Source of the DNA: JBBROS01 sp965260935 | GTDB taxonomy: Bacteria; Pseudomonadota; Alphaproteobacteria; Acetobacterales; Acetobacteraceae | DNA length: 64,000 nucleotides | Reading direction: 5' to 3' | Assembly: GCA_965260935.1 (NCBI GenBank) | Contig: OZ253374.1 | Coordinates: 3,658,001 to 3,722,000 of the forward strand | In this document: positions 44,440 to 52,608 of the stretch, piece by piece | Layout of the letters: every line of letters begins with the position of its first letter | Numbering within the stretch: position 1 is the first letter of the stretch | Program-made: the position numbers and the translations under genes | Notes under the pieces: model-generated | Seen by the model: only the letters and a program-made list of their open reading frames with translations | What the model was told of the DNA's origin: nothing | The model's database searches: none

Positions 44440-44638
44440 GCGGACGATCATCACCGGATGGGCGAGGCCGGGATTGCCGAGGTCTGGATCGTCGATCTCA
44501 AGCGCCTTGCCGTCGATGCTTACAAGGAGGCCGGCCGGGAGTGAGTTCGGCGAGGCGACGACCTTCCGGCCGGGCGATACGATTGCGCTGGTTCTCGCGC
44601 CGGAGATCGTGGTGAGGCTTGACTTGGCGTTCGGGTAG
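44440..44638 (+). pseudogene. Remnant of a Uma2-family (DUF820) endonuclease-like gene
   Basis: Two adjacent plus-strand frames read as the C-terminal third of a Uma2 protein: MGEAGIAEVWIVDLKRLAVD (44458-44517, frame ends TGA 44544), then, one base out of frame, GEATTFRPGDTIALVL ending in a stop at 44638. Intact Uma2 proteins read GIPEVWLVDL, then RPGDTL further on. The N-terminal two thirds are absent and a one-base frameshift separates the halves. The surrounding 44207-44652 has no other recognisable gene. Confidence 0.6.
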
Positions 44639-44652
44639 GCTGGGGCGTCGGC

Positions 44653-45264
44653 TTAGCTCGCCGGGGTGCGCTCGCCTGCCCGCACCGCGGCTGGCACGCG
44701 GTTCTCGGGCGGCGCGAGCGGGCAAACGTAGCGGGGGGAGTAGGCGCAGGAAGGGTTGTAGGCGAAGTTGAAGTCGAGGATCGTGCGCCCGCCCGGGGCT
44801 TTGCCGAGGTCGGCGCTCTTGATCGTGTCGAGGAGGTAGCGGCCGCCGCCGTAGGTTTCCTTTCCGCTGGTGGCGTCGGCGAAGGGGAGCAGGACGCCGC
44901 CGCCGTAGGCGATCAGCCAGTAGAGGGTCAGTTCGGCGCCGAGCGGCTGTTGCAGGCCGCGGGTGCGGGCGAAGGGGCGGAGGCGGAGGGGACCGTCTTC
45001 TCCGGCTTGCATTTCGAGGTCCGGACCGACGGCGGGATTGAGGGCGACGGCGAAGCGGAGCGCCGGGTCGTAGGGGAAGAACGGCAGGGATTCGAAGTGG
45101 GGGCGGCTGTGGGGTTCGACCGGGGATTGCGGGTGGCTGCGGTAGAGGTGGTCGCGGCCGTCGCGCCAGAGTTGCCAGGCGGCGGCCGGGTCGGGCTCGG
45201 CGCGGGCGGCGGCGTAGAGGGCGGCCATCTTGCGACGCCAGTCCCATAGCTCGGCATAGCTCAT
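44653..45264 (-). CDS. DUF1684 family protein
   Basis: 203 residues. The C-terminal half shows the DUF1684 hallmarks: YGGGRYLLDTI, LDFNFAYNPSCAYSPRYVCPLAPPENR and VRAGE. The N-terminus LWDWRRKMAALYAAAR and HPQSP is typical too. The biochemical role of the family is unknown to me. ATG overlaps the tyrC stop, so it is co-translated with aromatic amino-acid biosynthesis genes; in this window that is its only functional hint. Confidence 0.88.
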   Translation of the reverse strand: MSYAELWDWRRKMAALYAAARAEPDPAAAWQLWRDGRDHLYRSHPQSPVEPHSRPHFESLPFFPYDPALRFAVALNPAVGPDLEMQAGEDGPLRLRPFARTRGLQQPLGAELTLYWLIAYGGGVLLPFADATSGKETYGGGRYLLDTIKSADLGKAPGGRTILDFNFAYNPSCAYSPRYVCPLAPPENRVPAAVRAGERTPAS

Positions 45265-46163
45265 GCCTGCTTTACGGCGATCAGCCCGCGGCGGATGCTG
45301 CGCCCGCGCTCAATGCGGTCCTCGATGTAGGCGCTGTCGCCCCAGCGGACGGCGCGGGCCATGGCCTGGGCGTCCTCGGTGAAGCGGGCGAGCATTTCGA
45401 GCAGGGCGTCGCGGTTGTTGAGGAAGACGTCGCGCCACATGACGGGGTCGCTCGCGGCGATGCGGGTGAAGTCGCGGAAGCCGGAAGCGGCGAACTTCAG
45501 CACTTCGGCGCGGCTGGTGTCGGCAGCGTTCTCGCGGGCGAGGTCGTCGGCGGTGCCGCAGATGGTGAAGGCGATGAGGTGGGGGAGGTGGCTGACGACG
45601 GCCATGACGCGGTCGTGGTGGGCCGGGTCCATGGTCTCGACCATGCTGCCGCAGCGGCGCCAGAGTTCGGCGATGGTTTCGATGGCGGCGGGGTCGGCGC
45701 CGGGGGGCGGGGTGATGAGGCTCCAGCGGCCCTCGAACAGGGTGGCGAAGCCGGCGTCGGGGCCGGAATACTCGGTGCCGGCGAGGGGGTGGGCCGGGAC
45801 GAAGCGGACGCCTTCGGGCAGGAGGGGGGCGACGTCGCGGATGACGGAGACCTTGGTGCTGCCGACGTCGGTTATGATGCAGCCGGGGGAGAGGCTGGGG
45901 GCGATGGCGTCGGCGATGGCGGCGTATGCGCCGACGGGAGCGCAGAGGAGGACGCAATCGGCGCCTTCGACGGCCGCGGCCGGGTCGGGTTCGACGCGGT
46001 CGGCGATGCCGAGTTCGCGCACGCGGGCGCGGGTGCGCTCGCTGCTGTCGGTGACCACGACTTCGCCCGCGAGGCGGCGGTGGTCCATGGCGATACGGGC
46101 GAGGGAGCTGCCGATGAGGCCTGCGCCGATCAGCGTGAGGCGGCGGAACAGGGGCTCAGGCAT
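45261..46163 (-). CDS. tyrC: Prephenate/arogenate (cyclohexadienyl) dehydrogenase
   Basis: 300 residues. NAD-binding LTLIGAGLIGSSLARIA at the N-terminus, TDVGSTKVSVIRD, and PAHPLAGTEYSGPDAGF with the catalytic His; the C-terminal dimerisation domain has HDRVMAVVSHLPHLIAF and RDFTRIAASDPVMWRD. Oxidatively decarboxylates prephenate or arogenate toward tyrosine. No ACT domain, so allosteric tyrosine inhibition would need another site. Overlaps hisC by 8 bases. The pair hisC-tyrC is common in alphaproteobacteria. Confidence 0.94.
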   Translation of the reverse strand: MPEPLFRRLTLIGAGLIGSSLARIAMDHRRLAGEVVVTDSSERTRARVRELGIADRVEPDPAAAVEGADCVLLCAPVGAYAAIADAIAPSLSPGCIITDVGSTKVSVIRDVAPLLPEGVRFVPAHPLAGTEYSGPDAGFATLFEGRWSLITPPPGADPAAIETIAELWRRCGSMVETMDPAHHDRVMAVVSHLPHLIAFTICGTADDLARENAADTSRAEVLKFAASGFRDFTRIAASDPVMWRDVFLNNRDALLEMLARFTEDAQAMARAVRWGDSAYIEDRIERGRSIRRGLIAVKQA

Positions 46164-47262
46164 GGATCGAATCCTGGCCTGCCGCGGTCTGGGGCCGGGC
46201 GAGGGCTTCGGCGACGAGGCGGCATTCGTCCTCGGCGCCGATGGTGATGCGCAGGCAGTGGGGGAGGCCGTAGCTGGCCATCTTGCGAACCACGACGCCG
46301 CGGGACTTGAGGGCGGCGTCGGCGGCGTCGGCGCCTTCGGGGGTAGCGAAGTCGGCGAGGATGAAGTTGCCCTCGCTGGGCCAGACCTTGATGCCGGCTT
46401 GTTGCAGGGCTTGGCCGAGCCAGGCGCGCCACTTGGCGTTGTGGGCGCGGCCGTGCTCGACCCAGTTCGGCTCCTCCAGCGCGGCAATGGCGGCGGCCTG
46501 GGAGGCGAGGGCGACGTTGAAGGGGGCGCGGACGCGGTTGAGTACGTCCACGACGGCGGGCGGCGCGTAGCACCAGCCGACGCGGGCGCCGCCCAGGCCG
46601 AAGATCTTGCTGAAGGTGCGGGTCATGACGGTGTTGTCTCCCGCATCCACCAGGCGGATGCCGGGGTCGTAATCGGGACGGTCCACGTATTCGGCGTAGG
46701 CGGCGTCGAGCACCAGCAGCACGTCGGGGGGGAGGCCGGCGCGGAGGCGTTCGGTTTCGGGGGCGGGGAGCAGGCTGCCGGTGGGGTTGTTGGGGTTGGC
46801 GAGAAAGACGAGGCGGGTGGCGGGGGAGACGGCGGCGAGGATGGCGTCCACGTCGGCGGTGAGCGCGCGTTCGGGGGTTTTGATGACGCGGCAGCCGGCG
46901 TATTGGCCGGCGACCTGATAGATACTGAAGCCGTGGCGGCTCATGACCAACTCCGTGCCGGGGCCGCCGTAGGCGAGGCAGAGCTGGTAGATGAGGTCGT
47001 CGGAGCCGGCGCCGCAGACGATCTGTGCCGGGTCAAGGCCGAAGCGCGCGCCGATGGCTTGGCGGAGGGCGGATGCGCCGCCGTCGGGGTAGCGGTGGAG
47101 ATGGGCTGCCAAGTCCGCGGCGGCGACCTGGGCGCCGGGCGGGACGCCGAACGCGCCCTCATTCGAGCTGAGCTTGACCGTGCGGTTCTGGCCGGGCGCT
47201 TTGCTTTCGCCGCCGACGTAGGGCTCGATTTGCAGGATCTCAGGGCGTGGGCGCGGGCTCAT
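46156..47262 (-). CDS. hisC: Histidinol-phosphate/aromatic aminotransferase
   Basis: 368 residues, PLP fold type I class II. SSNEGAFG, FLANPNNPTG, LDAAYAEYVD and the PLP-lysine motif TFSKIFGLGGARVGW are intact. Adjacent tyrC suggests it also transaminates prephenate or 4-hydroxyphenylpyruvate. First gene of the hisC-tyrC-DUF1684 operon. In related genomes the cluster continues with metX-metW; here metX lies 2 kb away on the opposite strand behind an inserted block. Confidence 0.94.
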   Translation of the reverse strand: MSPRPRPEILQIEPYVGGESKAPGQNRTVKLSSNEGAFGVPPGAQVAAADLAAHLHRYPDGGASALRQAIGARFGLDPAQIVCGAGSDDLIYQLCLAYGGPGTELVMSRHGFSIYQVAGQYAGCRVIKTPERALTADVDAILAAVSPATRLVFLANPNNPTGSLLPAPETERLRAGLPPDVLLVLDAAYAEYVDRPDYDPGIRLVDAGDNTVMTRTFSKIFGLGGARVGWCYAPPAVVDVLNRVRAPFNVALASQAAAIAALEEPNWVEHGRAHNAKWRAWLGQALQQAGIKVWPSEGNFILADFATPEGADAADAALKSRGVVVRKMASYGLPHCLRITIGAEDECRLVAEALARPQTAAGQDSIHA

Positions 47263-47538
47263 GAGCGGGTCTTGGGGTGGGGCTTGGCAGGACGGGCAGG
47301 CATCAAAAACGCATCACCTTTAAATACAGTTAACGTCAATAGCTGACGCGAGCGACGCTGCCTACTGCAACCTGCGGGGGTGGATGGCGAGCGCCTGGTT
47401 TTGTGGAACGCCGCCGCGGCACTTGTCTTTCGGATTGCCGATTGATGCGTCGGATCGTGGCCGGACCGGGTGCGGCCAGGGGTTGTGTCGTTGCCGAAAG
47501 AAATCGATACAGGGCCGGCGTCTTGGCAGGAGGTTCGA
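47263..47538. other. Intergenic region upstream of hisC and the 143-residue gene
   Basis: 276 bases between divergent genes. A short AT-richer stretch lies at about 47300-47345, near the hisC start, and could contain its promoter. No other structure was recognised. Confidence 0.4.
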
Positions 47539-47970
47539 GTGTCTGACGACCCGTCATCCGAACATCCGCTGCCCGAGGGCGGCTCGTCTGGCCATCTGTC
47601 TTACGGCGTCAATACGGTCGTTATTCCGTTCACGCGGTTGCGGCCGCGGGGGCGGCGGCCCTGGCGGCGATTTAGCGGCAACGGACGGGTGGGCCGGGTT
47701 TATCCACCGAACGGCGTGGGCCAGAGCTCTGCCGAAGCGGGCCAACAGCTCGCGACGGCGTTGAAAGATGCCCGGCCAACAAGCACTGGCCTTGTGCTCT
47801 CCGCTTTTCACTCTCAGGGCGCGGGCATGGCAGCCGATGCCGGGCTAAGCGGCAGCAACGACGCCGGCGGCGGCTGGGGTCATGACAGCGACGCGCAGGG
47901 CCTAAGCAGGCTTAAAGACGCGTCATTCGACCGGCAGCGTACCATGTACGCCCTGCCGAACGGTGCTTAG
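47539..47970 (+). CDS. Hypothetical protein, unknown family
   Basis: 143 residues. GTG at 47539 is preceded by a perfect AGGAGG at 47528-47533 with a 5-base spacer, the best ribosome site in the area, which argues for a real gene. The sequence has an N-terminal SDDPSSEHPLPEGGSSG, a conserved-looking VNTVVIPFTRLRPRGRRPWRRF basic core, and a glycine/serine-rich C-terminal third. No domain recognised. Overlaps the next gene by 8 bases. Located in the block that separates hisC from metX. Confidence 0.55.
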   Translation: MSDDPSSEHPLPEGGSSGHLSYGVNTVVIPFTRLRPRGRRPWRRFSGNGRVGRVYPPNGVGQSSAEAGQQLATALKDARPTSTGLVLSAFHSQGAGMAADAGLSGSNDAGGGWGHDSDAQGLSRLKDASFDRQRTMYALPNGA

Positions 47971-48448
47971 GCACGCACGGCGGCGCCGCTGGCGCGTGGC
48001 GCTCGGCCTGGGTGCTGTGCTGCTTACGTCGCTCGCCGCCCTGTGGGCCGTAAACCGACACAAGGAGAACTCCTGCGAGCACGCCATCGTCGCCCGCCTG
48101 CCCTCTCTGGATGGGGCATGGGAGGCCAGGATGGACGTGACCGCGTGCCTGTTCGGCTTCGGTGTGGGGGCCGTCGCCGCGGAGGTCCAGCTCGTCTCCA
48201 CCCGCGACCCGGGTCACTTCGCCGACCTGCTCGGCGTGGACACGGGCGGGCACGAGGACGAACGGCCTCGCCTCGCGTGGACGGCGCCGGATGTCCTGCA
48301 AGTCACGGTTTACGACCACTCCTACCTCAAAGTGCTGACGCGCAGGTTCGGCGGCGTGCGGGTGAATCTGCGGTACGACCCGGATGACCCCGCCGACCGG
48401 GCCGCATGGCGGCGAGAGCGCGGCATGTCGCCGGACTCGGGACCCTGA
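47963..48448 (+). CDS. Hypothetical membrane-anchored protein
   Basis: 161 residues. Basic N-terminus (RHARRRRWR), one TM helix at about residues 12-30 (ALGLGAVLLTSLAALWAV), and a periplasmic domain with CEHAIVARLPSLDGAW, CLFGFGVGAVAAEVQLVS and VLQVTVYDHSYLKVLTRRFGGV. Two cysteines could form a disulfide. Resembles small anchored proteins near secreted or stress genes; family not identified. GTG start overlaps the previous stop. Confidence 0.6.
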   Translation: MLRHARRRRWRVALGLGAVLLTSLAALWAVNRHKENSCEHAIVARLPSLDGAWEARMDVTACLFGFGVGAVAAEVQLVSTRDPGHFADLLGVDTGGHEDERPRLAWTAPDVLQVTVYDHSYLKVLTRRFGGVRVNLRYDPDDPADRAAWRRERGMSPDSGP

Positions 48449-48466
48449 AGCCTCTTGCGATCAAAG

Positions 48467-48484
48467 GAGACCGAAAGAGGTCTC
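48467..48484 (+). terminator. Hairpin downstream of the two hypothetical genes
   Basis: GAGACC and GGTCTC form a perfect 6-bp stem with a 6-base GAAAGA loop 19 bases after the stop at 48448. No clear T-run follows, so it may be a terminator or an mRNA-stabilising hairpin. Confidence 0.35.
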
Positions 48485-48617
48485 GGAGTCGTTTAGCTGC
48501 CGAGCATGTTCGCCCGACAGGTGATTCCGATTGGCCGAATTGTTTTCTACAAACGGGATCGCAGCGTTCCGGGCAGACGCGAAATGCCGTATTCAGCCAT
48601 TGCCTATCCCTTATTGG

Positions 48618-49031
48618 TCAGGCCGGCTCATGCGCGAGCCAATCCTCGCTGCGCAGGCCGGCGACGCGGGTGAATTCACCAAGGTTGCTTGTGATGACGA
48701 CGAGGCCGCGGCTGCGGGCGTGGCCGGCGATCATGACGTCGTAGCCGCCGATGGCTTGGCCCTGGCGCTGCAACGCGGTGCGGATTTCGGCGGCGTGGCC
48801 AGCGGCATCGGAGTCGAACGGAAGAACCTGGAGGCGGGCGGCGAAGCGGCCGACTTCCACGCGATTCTCGGCGGGCTTGGCGGATTTTTCCGCCCCGTAA
48901 AGGAGTTCGAACAGGACGACGGTTGAGATGCAGAGCGAGTCCGCCTCGGCGTTGAAGCGGGGCCGAACGGATTGCGGGCGGTCTCGCAGGACGCGGATAC
49001 AGAGATTCGTATCCAGCATGTAACGCAGCAT
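48618..49031 (-). CDS. vapC: VapC-type PIN-domain ribonuclease toxin
   Basis: 137 residues, PIN fold. The acidic active-site residues are visible: Asp in MLDTNLCI, Glu in FELLYGAEKS, Asp in GGYDVMIAGHA, then a downstream acidic segment TSNLGEF. These tRNA- or rRNA-cleaving toxins are blocked by VapB. Start abuts the vapB stop with no gap, giving a bicistronic TA module. Inserted between hisC and metX. Confidence 0.94.
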   Translation of the reverse strand: MLRYMLDTNLCIRVLRDRPQSVRPRFNAEADSLCISTVVLFELLYGAEKSAKPAENRVEVGRFAARLQVLPFDSDAAGHAAEIRTALQRQGQAIGGYDVMIAGHARSRGLVVITSNLGEFTRVAGLRSEDWLAHEPA

Positions 49032-49253
49032 TCAGAAGCTCTCGCGGACCTCGGCTTGCGGCTGCTCGCGTATTCCAAGGTCGATGCCGGGAGCGTCGAA
49101 GAAGTCGTCCCACACGGCGTCTGCCGGTACGATGACCCGGCGCGCGCCGTCGCGAAGAACGGCAACGTCTCGCACCGTTGCGGGGAAAGCGAGTTCCTTG
49201 GGCAGGCGGACCGCTTGGGAGCGGTTCGTCGTAAAAAGGGTCGTGATGGCCAC
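49032..49253 (-). CDS. vapB: VapB antitoxin, AbrB/SpoVT fold
   Basis: 73 residues. N-terminal swapped-hairpin DNA-binding domain (TTLFTTNRSQAVRLPKELAFP) with the RLPKE motif, and a C-terminal tail that should wrap VapC. First gene of the module; a perfect inverted repeat 18-38 bases upstream is the likely autoregulatory operator. Confidence 0.93.
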   Translation of the reverse strand: MAITTLFTTNRSQAVRLPKELAFPATVRDVAVLRDGARRVIVPADAVWDDFFDAPGIDLGIREQPQAEVRESF

Positions 49254-49270
49254 TTGCGATGTCCTAGGTA

Positions 49271-49291
49271 GGATATACCGCTTGTATATCC
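49271..49291. promoter_or_regulatory. vapBC operator (inverted repeat)
   Basis: GGATATAC-CGCTT-GTATATCC, a perfect 8-bp inverted repeat with a 5-base spacer. It lies 18 bases upstream of the vapB start on the minus strand. AT-rich GTATA/TATAC dyads in front of AbrB-type VapB genes are typical autoregulation sites. This one probably overlaps the promoter. Confidence 0.65.
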
Positions 49292-49295
49292 CTTT

Positions 49296-49321
49296 GCTTG
49301 TTCTTAATCAAGCGAACAAGC
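49296..49321. promoter_or_regulatory. Second inverted repeat between vapB and metX
   Basis: GCTTGTTC and GAACAAGC, perfect over 8 bases with a 10-base spacer that itself ends CAAGC, so an alternative inner GCTTG/CAAGC pairing exists. It could be a second VapBC site or, read as RNA in the plus direction, a leader hairpin of metX. Confidence 0.4.
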
Positions 49322-49387
49322 GCGGCGAGAGGTAACGCCAGCTTGCCCTACCCGCCCTCGGCCTCATGCGTTATGCGTTTGCCTGCC

Positions 49388-50575
49388 ATGGACCATCCTG
49401 AACCACGTCCCGGCCCGGTTGGGCTGACCGCACCGCGCGACAAACAGCAGGCGGCGACGTTCGCCGAGCCGTTCACGCTTGAGTCCGGGGCGGTGCTGCC
49501 GGGCGTCACGGTGGCCTACCGAACATATGGCACGCTGAACGCGGCGCGGAGCAACGCGGTGCTGGTCTGCCATGCGCTGACCGGGGACCAGTACGCGGCG
49601 GAGGCGCATCCGCAGACCGGGAAGCCGGGATGGTGGAACCAAGTGGCGGGGCCGGGGCGGCCGATCGATACCGACCGGTTCTTCGTGATCTGCGCCAACG
49701 TGCTGGGCGGGTGCCTGGGCAGCACCGGGCCGCGCAGCCCGCGGGCGCCGGGGGGCGGCGAGCCTTGGGGGACCGAGTTCCCGACGGTGACGATCCGCGA
49801 CATGGTGCGGGCGCAGAAGCGGCTGGTGGAGCACCTGGGGATCGGCCGCCTGTTCGCGGTGGTGGGCGGATCGATGGGGGGGATGCAGGCGCTGGAATGG
49901 GCGGCGACGTATCCGGAATGCGTGTTCGCCGCCGTGCCGATCGCGACGGCGGCGTTCCATTCGGCGCAGAACATCGCGTTCCACGAGGTCGGGCGGCAGG
50001 CGATCTTCGCCGATCCGGATTGGCAGGGCGGGTTCTACTGGCGGGACGGGCGGGTGCCGGCGCGGGGACTGGCGGTAGCGCGGATGGCGGCGCACATCAC
50101 GTACCTGAGCGAGCAGGCGCTGACGCGGAAGTTCGGACGCCGGGTGCGGCAGGCGGACGGGCCGGCGCCCAACCCGGCCGACCTCGGGCTGTTCGGCGAC
50201 ATGTTCGAGGTCGAGAGCTACCTGCGGCATCAGGGCAGCACGTTCGTGAACCGGTTCGATGCCAACAGCTATCTGACCATCACGCGGGCGATGGATCTGT
50301 TCGATTTGGCGGCCGACCATGGGGGGGACCTGGCGGCGGCGTTCCGGGGCAGCCCGACGCGGTTCTGCATGATCAGCTTCACGAGCGACTGGCTGTTCCC
50401 GACGGCGCAGTCGCGGGCCATCGCGCGGGCGCTGAACCGGGCCGGGGCGAACGCGAGCTTCGTCGAGATCCCGAGCGACAAGGGGCACGACGCGTTCCTG
50501 CTGGACGAGCCGGACATGCACCGGACGCTGCACGGGTTCCTGGCCGGGTGCGCGGAGCGGGCGGGGCTGGCGTGA
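49388..50575 (+). CDS. metX: Homoserine O-acetyltransferase
   Basis: 395 residues, alpha/beta-hydrolase fold. Nucleophile Ser162 in GGSMGG, Asp in SDWLFPT and His in SDKGHDAFLLDE. GCLGSTGPRS with NVLGGC is the MetX signature. Catalyses acetyl-CoA-dependent (or possibly succinyl-CoA-dependent) acylation of homoserine, the first step of methionine synthesis. ATG at 49388 used; an in-frame ATG 15 bases earlier is possible. GTGA overlap with metW. I looked for a SAM-II riboswitch upstream and did not find its core. Confidence 0.95.
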   Translation: MDHPEPRPGPVGLTAPRDKQQAATFAEPFTLESGAVLPGVTVAYRTYGTLNAARSNAVLVCHALTGDQYAAEAHPQTGKPGWWNQVAGPGRPIDTDRFFVICANVLGGCLGSTGPRSPRAPGGGEPWGTEFPTVTIRDMVRAQKRLVEHLGIGRLFAVVGGSMGGMQALEWAATYPECVFAAVPIATAAFHSAQNIAFHEVGRQAIFADPDWQGGFYWRDGRVPARGLAVARMAAHITYLSEQALTRKFGRRVRQADGPAPNPADLGLFGDMFEVESYLRHQGSTFVNRFDANSYLTITRAMDLFDLAADHGGDLAAAFRGSPTRFCMISFTSDWLFPTAQSRAIARALNRAGANASFVEIPSDKGHDAFLLDEPDMHRTLHGFLAGCAERAGLA

Positions 50576-51204
50576 AGCCGCAGGCGGTCCGGGCGCACCG
50601 GCAGGTACGGGTCGATTTGCGGCTGATCTCGCAGATGATTCGCCCAGGAACGCGGGTGCTGGACATCGGCAGCGGGGACGGGACGCTAATCGAGCATCTG
50701 TTCCGGACGCAGCAGTGCGACGCGCGGGGGATCGAAATCGACATGGCGGAGGTGACGCGGGCGGTGGCGCACGGGCTGCCGGTGATGCACGGGGACGCAG
50801 ACAGCGACCTGGCGCACTACCCGGACGCGCTGTTCGATTACGTGGTGCTGTCGCGGACCTTGCAGGCGGTGGAGCGTCCGCGGGAGGTGCTGCGGCAGAT
50901 GCTGCGGATCGGGACGCGGGCGTTGGTGAGCTTCCCGAACTTCGGGCATTGGCGGGTGCGGTGGCAGTTGGTGTGGCAGGGGCGGATGCCGATGACGGCG
51001 ACGTGGGACCGGCCCTGGCATGAGACGCCGAACATCCACCCGTGCACGATCCAGGACTTCTTCGACCTGTGCCGGCAGGAGGGCTACGCGGTGGAGGACT
51101 GGCTGGCGGTGGACGACGAGGGGATGCGCGCGCCTTGGCGGCGGTTCCCGGGATTGGCCAACCTGTTCGGCGAGCAGGCGCTGTTCCTGCTGAAGCGGAG
51201 TTGA
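50572..51204 (+). CDS. metW: Methionine biosynthesis protein MetW
   Basis: 210 residues. SAM-methyltransferase-like fold with VLDIGSGDGTLIEHL (motif I), ARGIEIDMAEV, and YVVLSRTLQAVERPREVL, which are typical for MetW. Required with MetX for homoserine acylation in several proteobacteria. GTG start overlaps the metX stop. Ends EQALFLLKR. Confidence 0.94.
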   Translation: MKPQAVRAHRQVRVDLRLISQMIRPGTRVLDIGSGDGTLIEHLFRTQQCDARGIEIDMAEVTRAVAHGLPVMHGDADSDLAHYPDALFDYVVLSRTLQAVERPREVLRQMLRIGTRALVSFPNFGHWRVRWQLVWQGRMPMTATWDRPWHETPNIHPCTIQDFFDLCRQEGYAVEDWLAVDDEGMRAPWRRFPGLANLFGEQALFLLKRS

Positions 51205-51352
51205 CCGGCGGCAACAGCCGTGTGGCAAACCAATCACATGACGCTGCCGAATCGAGGCGAGCGCGGCCGTGCCTCTGGAATGATCGTTCGCACGCGGCAT
51301 ATCATGGGCAGCACGGGGCCTATTCCGGCCCCGGCACATCCTGGAACAATCG

Positions 51353-52603
51353 ATGGACGGAGATTTCCGGCCGCGTTACCGGCGGTTTCTGACGCCGCAG
51401 ACCGCCGATAATTCGTGGAACTACAGCGCGACATTGCTGGCCGACATCGGCCATCCGTTGACCGCGCCGGCCCGGACCGCCCGGGCGCTGGCGCCGGACG
51501 AGCTGGACCGGACGCCCCGCCGGGAGCGGGCGGCGGCGCGGCCAGAGACTGGGGACGACGAGGACCAGTCCGGGACGCCGGCGATGTCGCCCGGAAGGAA
51601 GCGGCTCTATATCGCCGTTGCCGCGGTTGCCGCCGTCATCCTGATCGGCTGCGGCGTGCTGTACTGGTTGTATGCGAGGCAGTTCGAAAGCACCGACGAC
51701 GCGTTCGTTGATGGGTACATCTCGCAGGTTTCTTCGCAGGTCGCCGCCCGCGTGCTCAAGCTCGAGGTGGCGGACAACCAGGTGGTGAAGGCCGGGCAGA
51801 CGTTGTTGCAGCTCGACCCGCGCGATTTCCAGGTCGGCCTCGACCAGGCCCAGGCGCAGCGGGCGCAGGCCGCGGCCCAGGTTGAGCAGGCGCGGGCGCA
51901 GTTGCTGCTGCAGCAGGCCAATTTGGACCAGGCGCAGGCGAATGTCCGGGTGTCGCAGGCCGACCTTGAGCAGCAGCAGCTAGACCTGGCCCGTTACCGC
52001 AAGATCGACCCGAAGGCGGTGACGAAGCAGCAGGTCGATGCGTCGAAGGCGCAGACCAAGTCGGCGGCGGCGCGGGTGGATGCGGCCAAGCAGGCGGCCG
52101 AGGGCTACCGCGCGCAGGTGCAGGCGCAGCGGGCGCAGATCGAGGCGGCGGCGGCGAACCTGAAGGCGGCGGACGTGGCGGTCGAGAACGCGCAGTTGCA
52201 GCTTTCCTACGCGACGGTCAGGGCGCCGCAGGACGGGAAGGTGACGAACCGGTCGGTGGACGTGGGCAACTACGTGAAAGCCGGGCAGGCGCTGCTGGCG
52301 GTGGTGCCGCCCGAGCTTTGGGTGACGGCGAACTTCAAGGAGACGCAGCTCGCGGGGATGCAGGTGGGGCAGAAGGTGGCGGTCTCGGTCGACGCCTGCC
52401 CGGGGGCGGAAATCGCCGGGCACGTGGACAGCTTCCAGTCCGGCACCGGGTCGGTGTTCAGCAGCTTGCCGGCGGAGAACGCGACCGGCAACTACGTGAA
52501 GGTGGTGCAGCGGGTGCCGGTGAAGATCGTATTCGACCATAAGCCGGATGATTGCCGGCTGGCGCCGGGGCTTTCGGTCGTGCCGAGCGTTACCGTCAAG
52601 TAG
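51353..52603 (+). CDS. HlyD-family periplasmic adaptor (EmrA-like)
   Basis: 416 residues. A cytoplasmic N-terminal extension of about 85 residues precedes one TM helix (LYIAVAAVAAVILIGCGVLYWLY). The membrane-fusion domain follows: ESTDDAFVDGYISQVSSQVAARVLKL and KAGQTLLQLDPRDF (biotinyl-lipoyl half), a long coiled coil of Q/A-rich repeats, and YATVRAPQDGKVTNRSVDVG (second half). It links inner-membrane MFS and outer-membrane protein. The long N-terminus is unusual; an ATG at 51584 would give a standard 339-residue form. Confidence 0.92.
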   Translation: MDGDFRPRYRRFLTPQTADNSWNYSATLLADIGHPLTAPARTARALAPDELDRTPRRERAAARPETGDDEDQSGTPAMSPGRKRLYIAVAAVAAVILIGCGVLYWLYARQFESTDDAFVDGYISQVSSQVAARVLKLEVADNQVVKAGQTLLQLDPRDFQVGLDQAQAQRAQAAAQVEQARAQLLLQQANLDQAQANVRVSQADLEQQQLDLARYRKIDPKAVTKQQVDASKAQTKSAAARVDAAKQAAEGYRAQVQAQRAQIEAAAANLKAADVAVENAQLQLSYATVRAPQDGKVTNRSVDVGNYVKAGQALLAVVPPELWVTANFKETQLAGMQVGQKVAVSVDACPGAEIAGHVDSFQSGTGSVFSSLPAENATGNYVKVVQRVPVKIVFDHKPDDCRLAPGLSVVPSVTVK

Positions 52604-52608
52604 GATTG

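Noticed and set aside
44243..44440. Additional coding sequence upstream of the Uma2 remnant
   Set aside because: Frames there show no recognisable motifs and no start with a ribosome site.
47470..47538. Extended start for the 143-residue hypothetical protein
   Set aside because: The GTG at 47539 has a perfect AGGAGG; the upstream codons have no ribosome site.
49254..49387. SAM-II or other riboswitch upstream of metX
   Set aside because: The conserved pseudoknot core of SAM-II was not found; only the inverted repeats described were seen.
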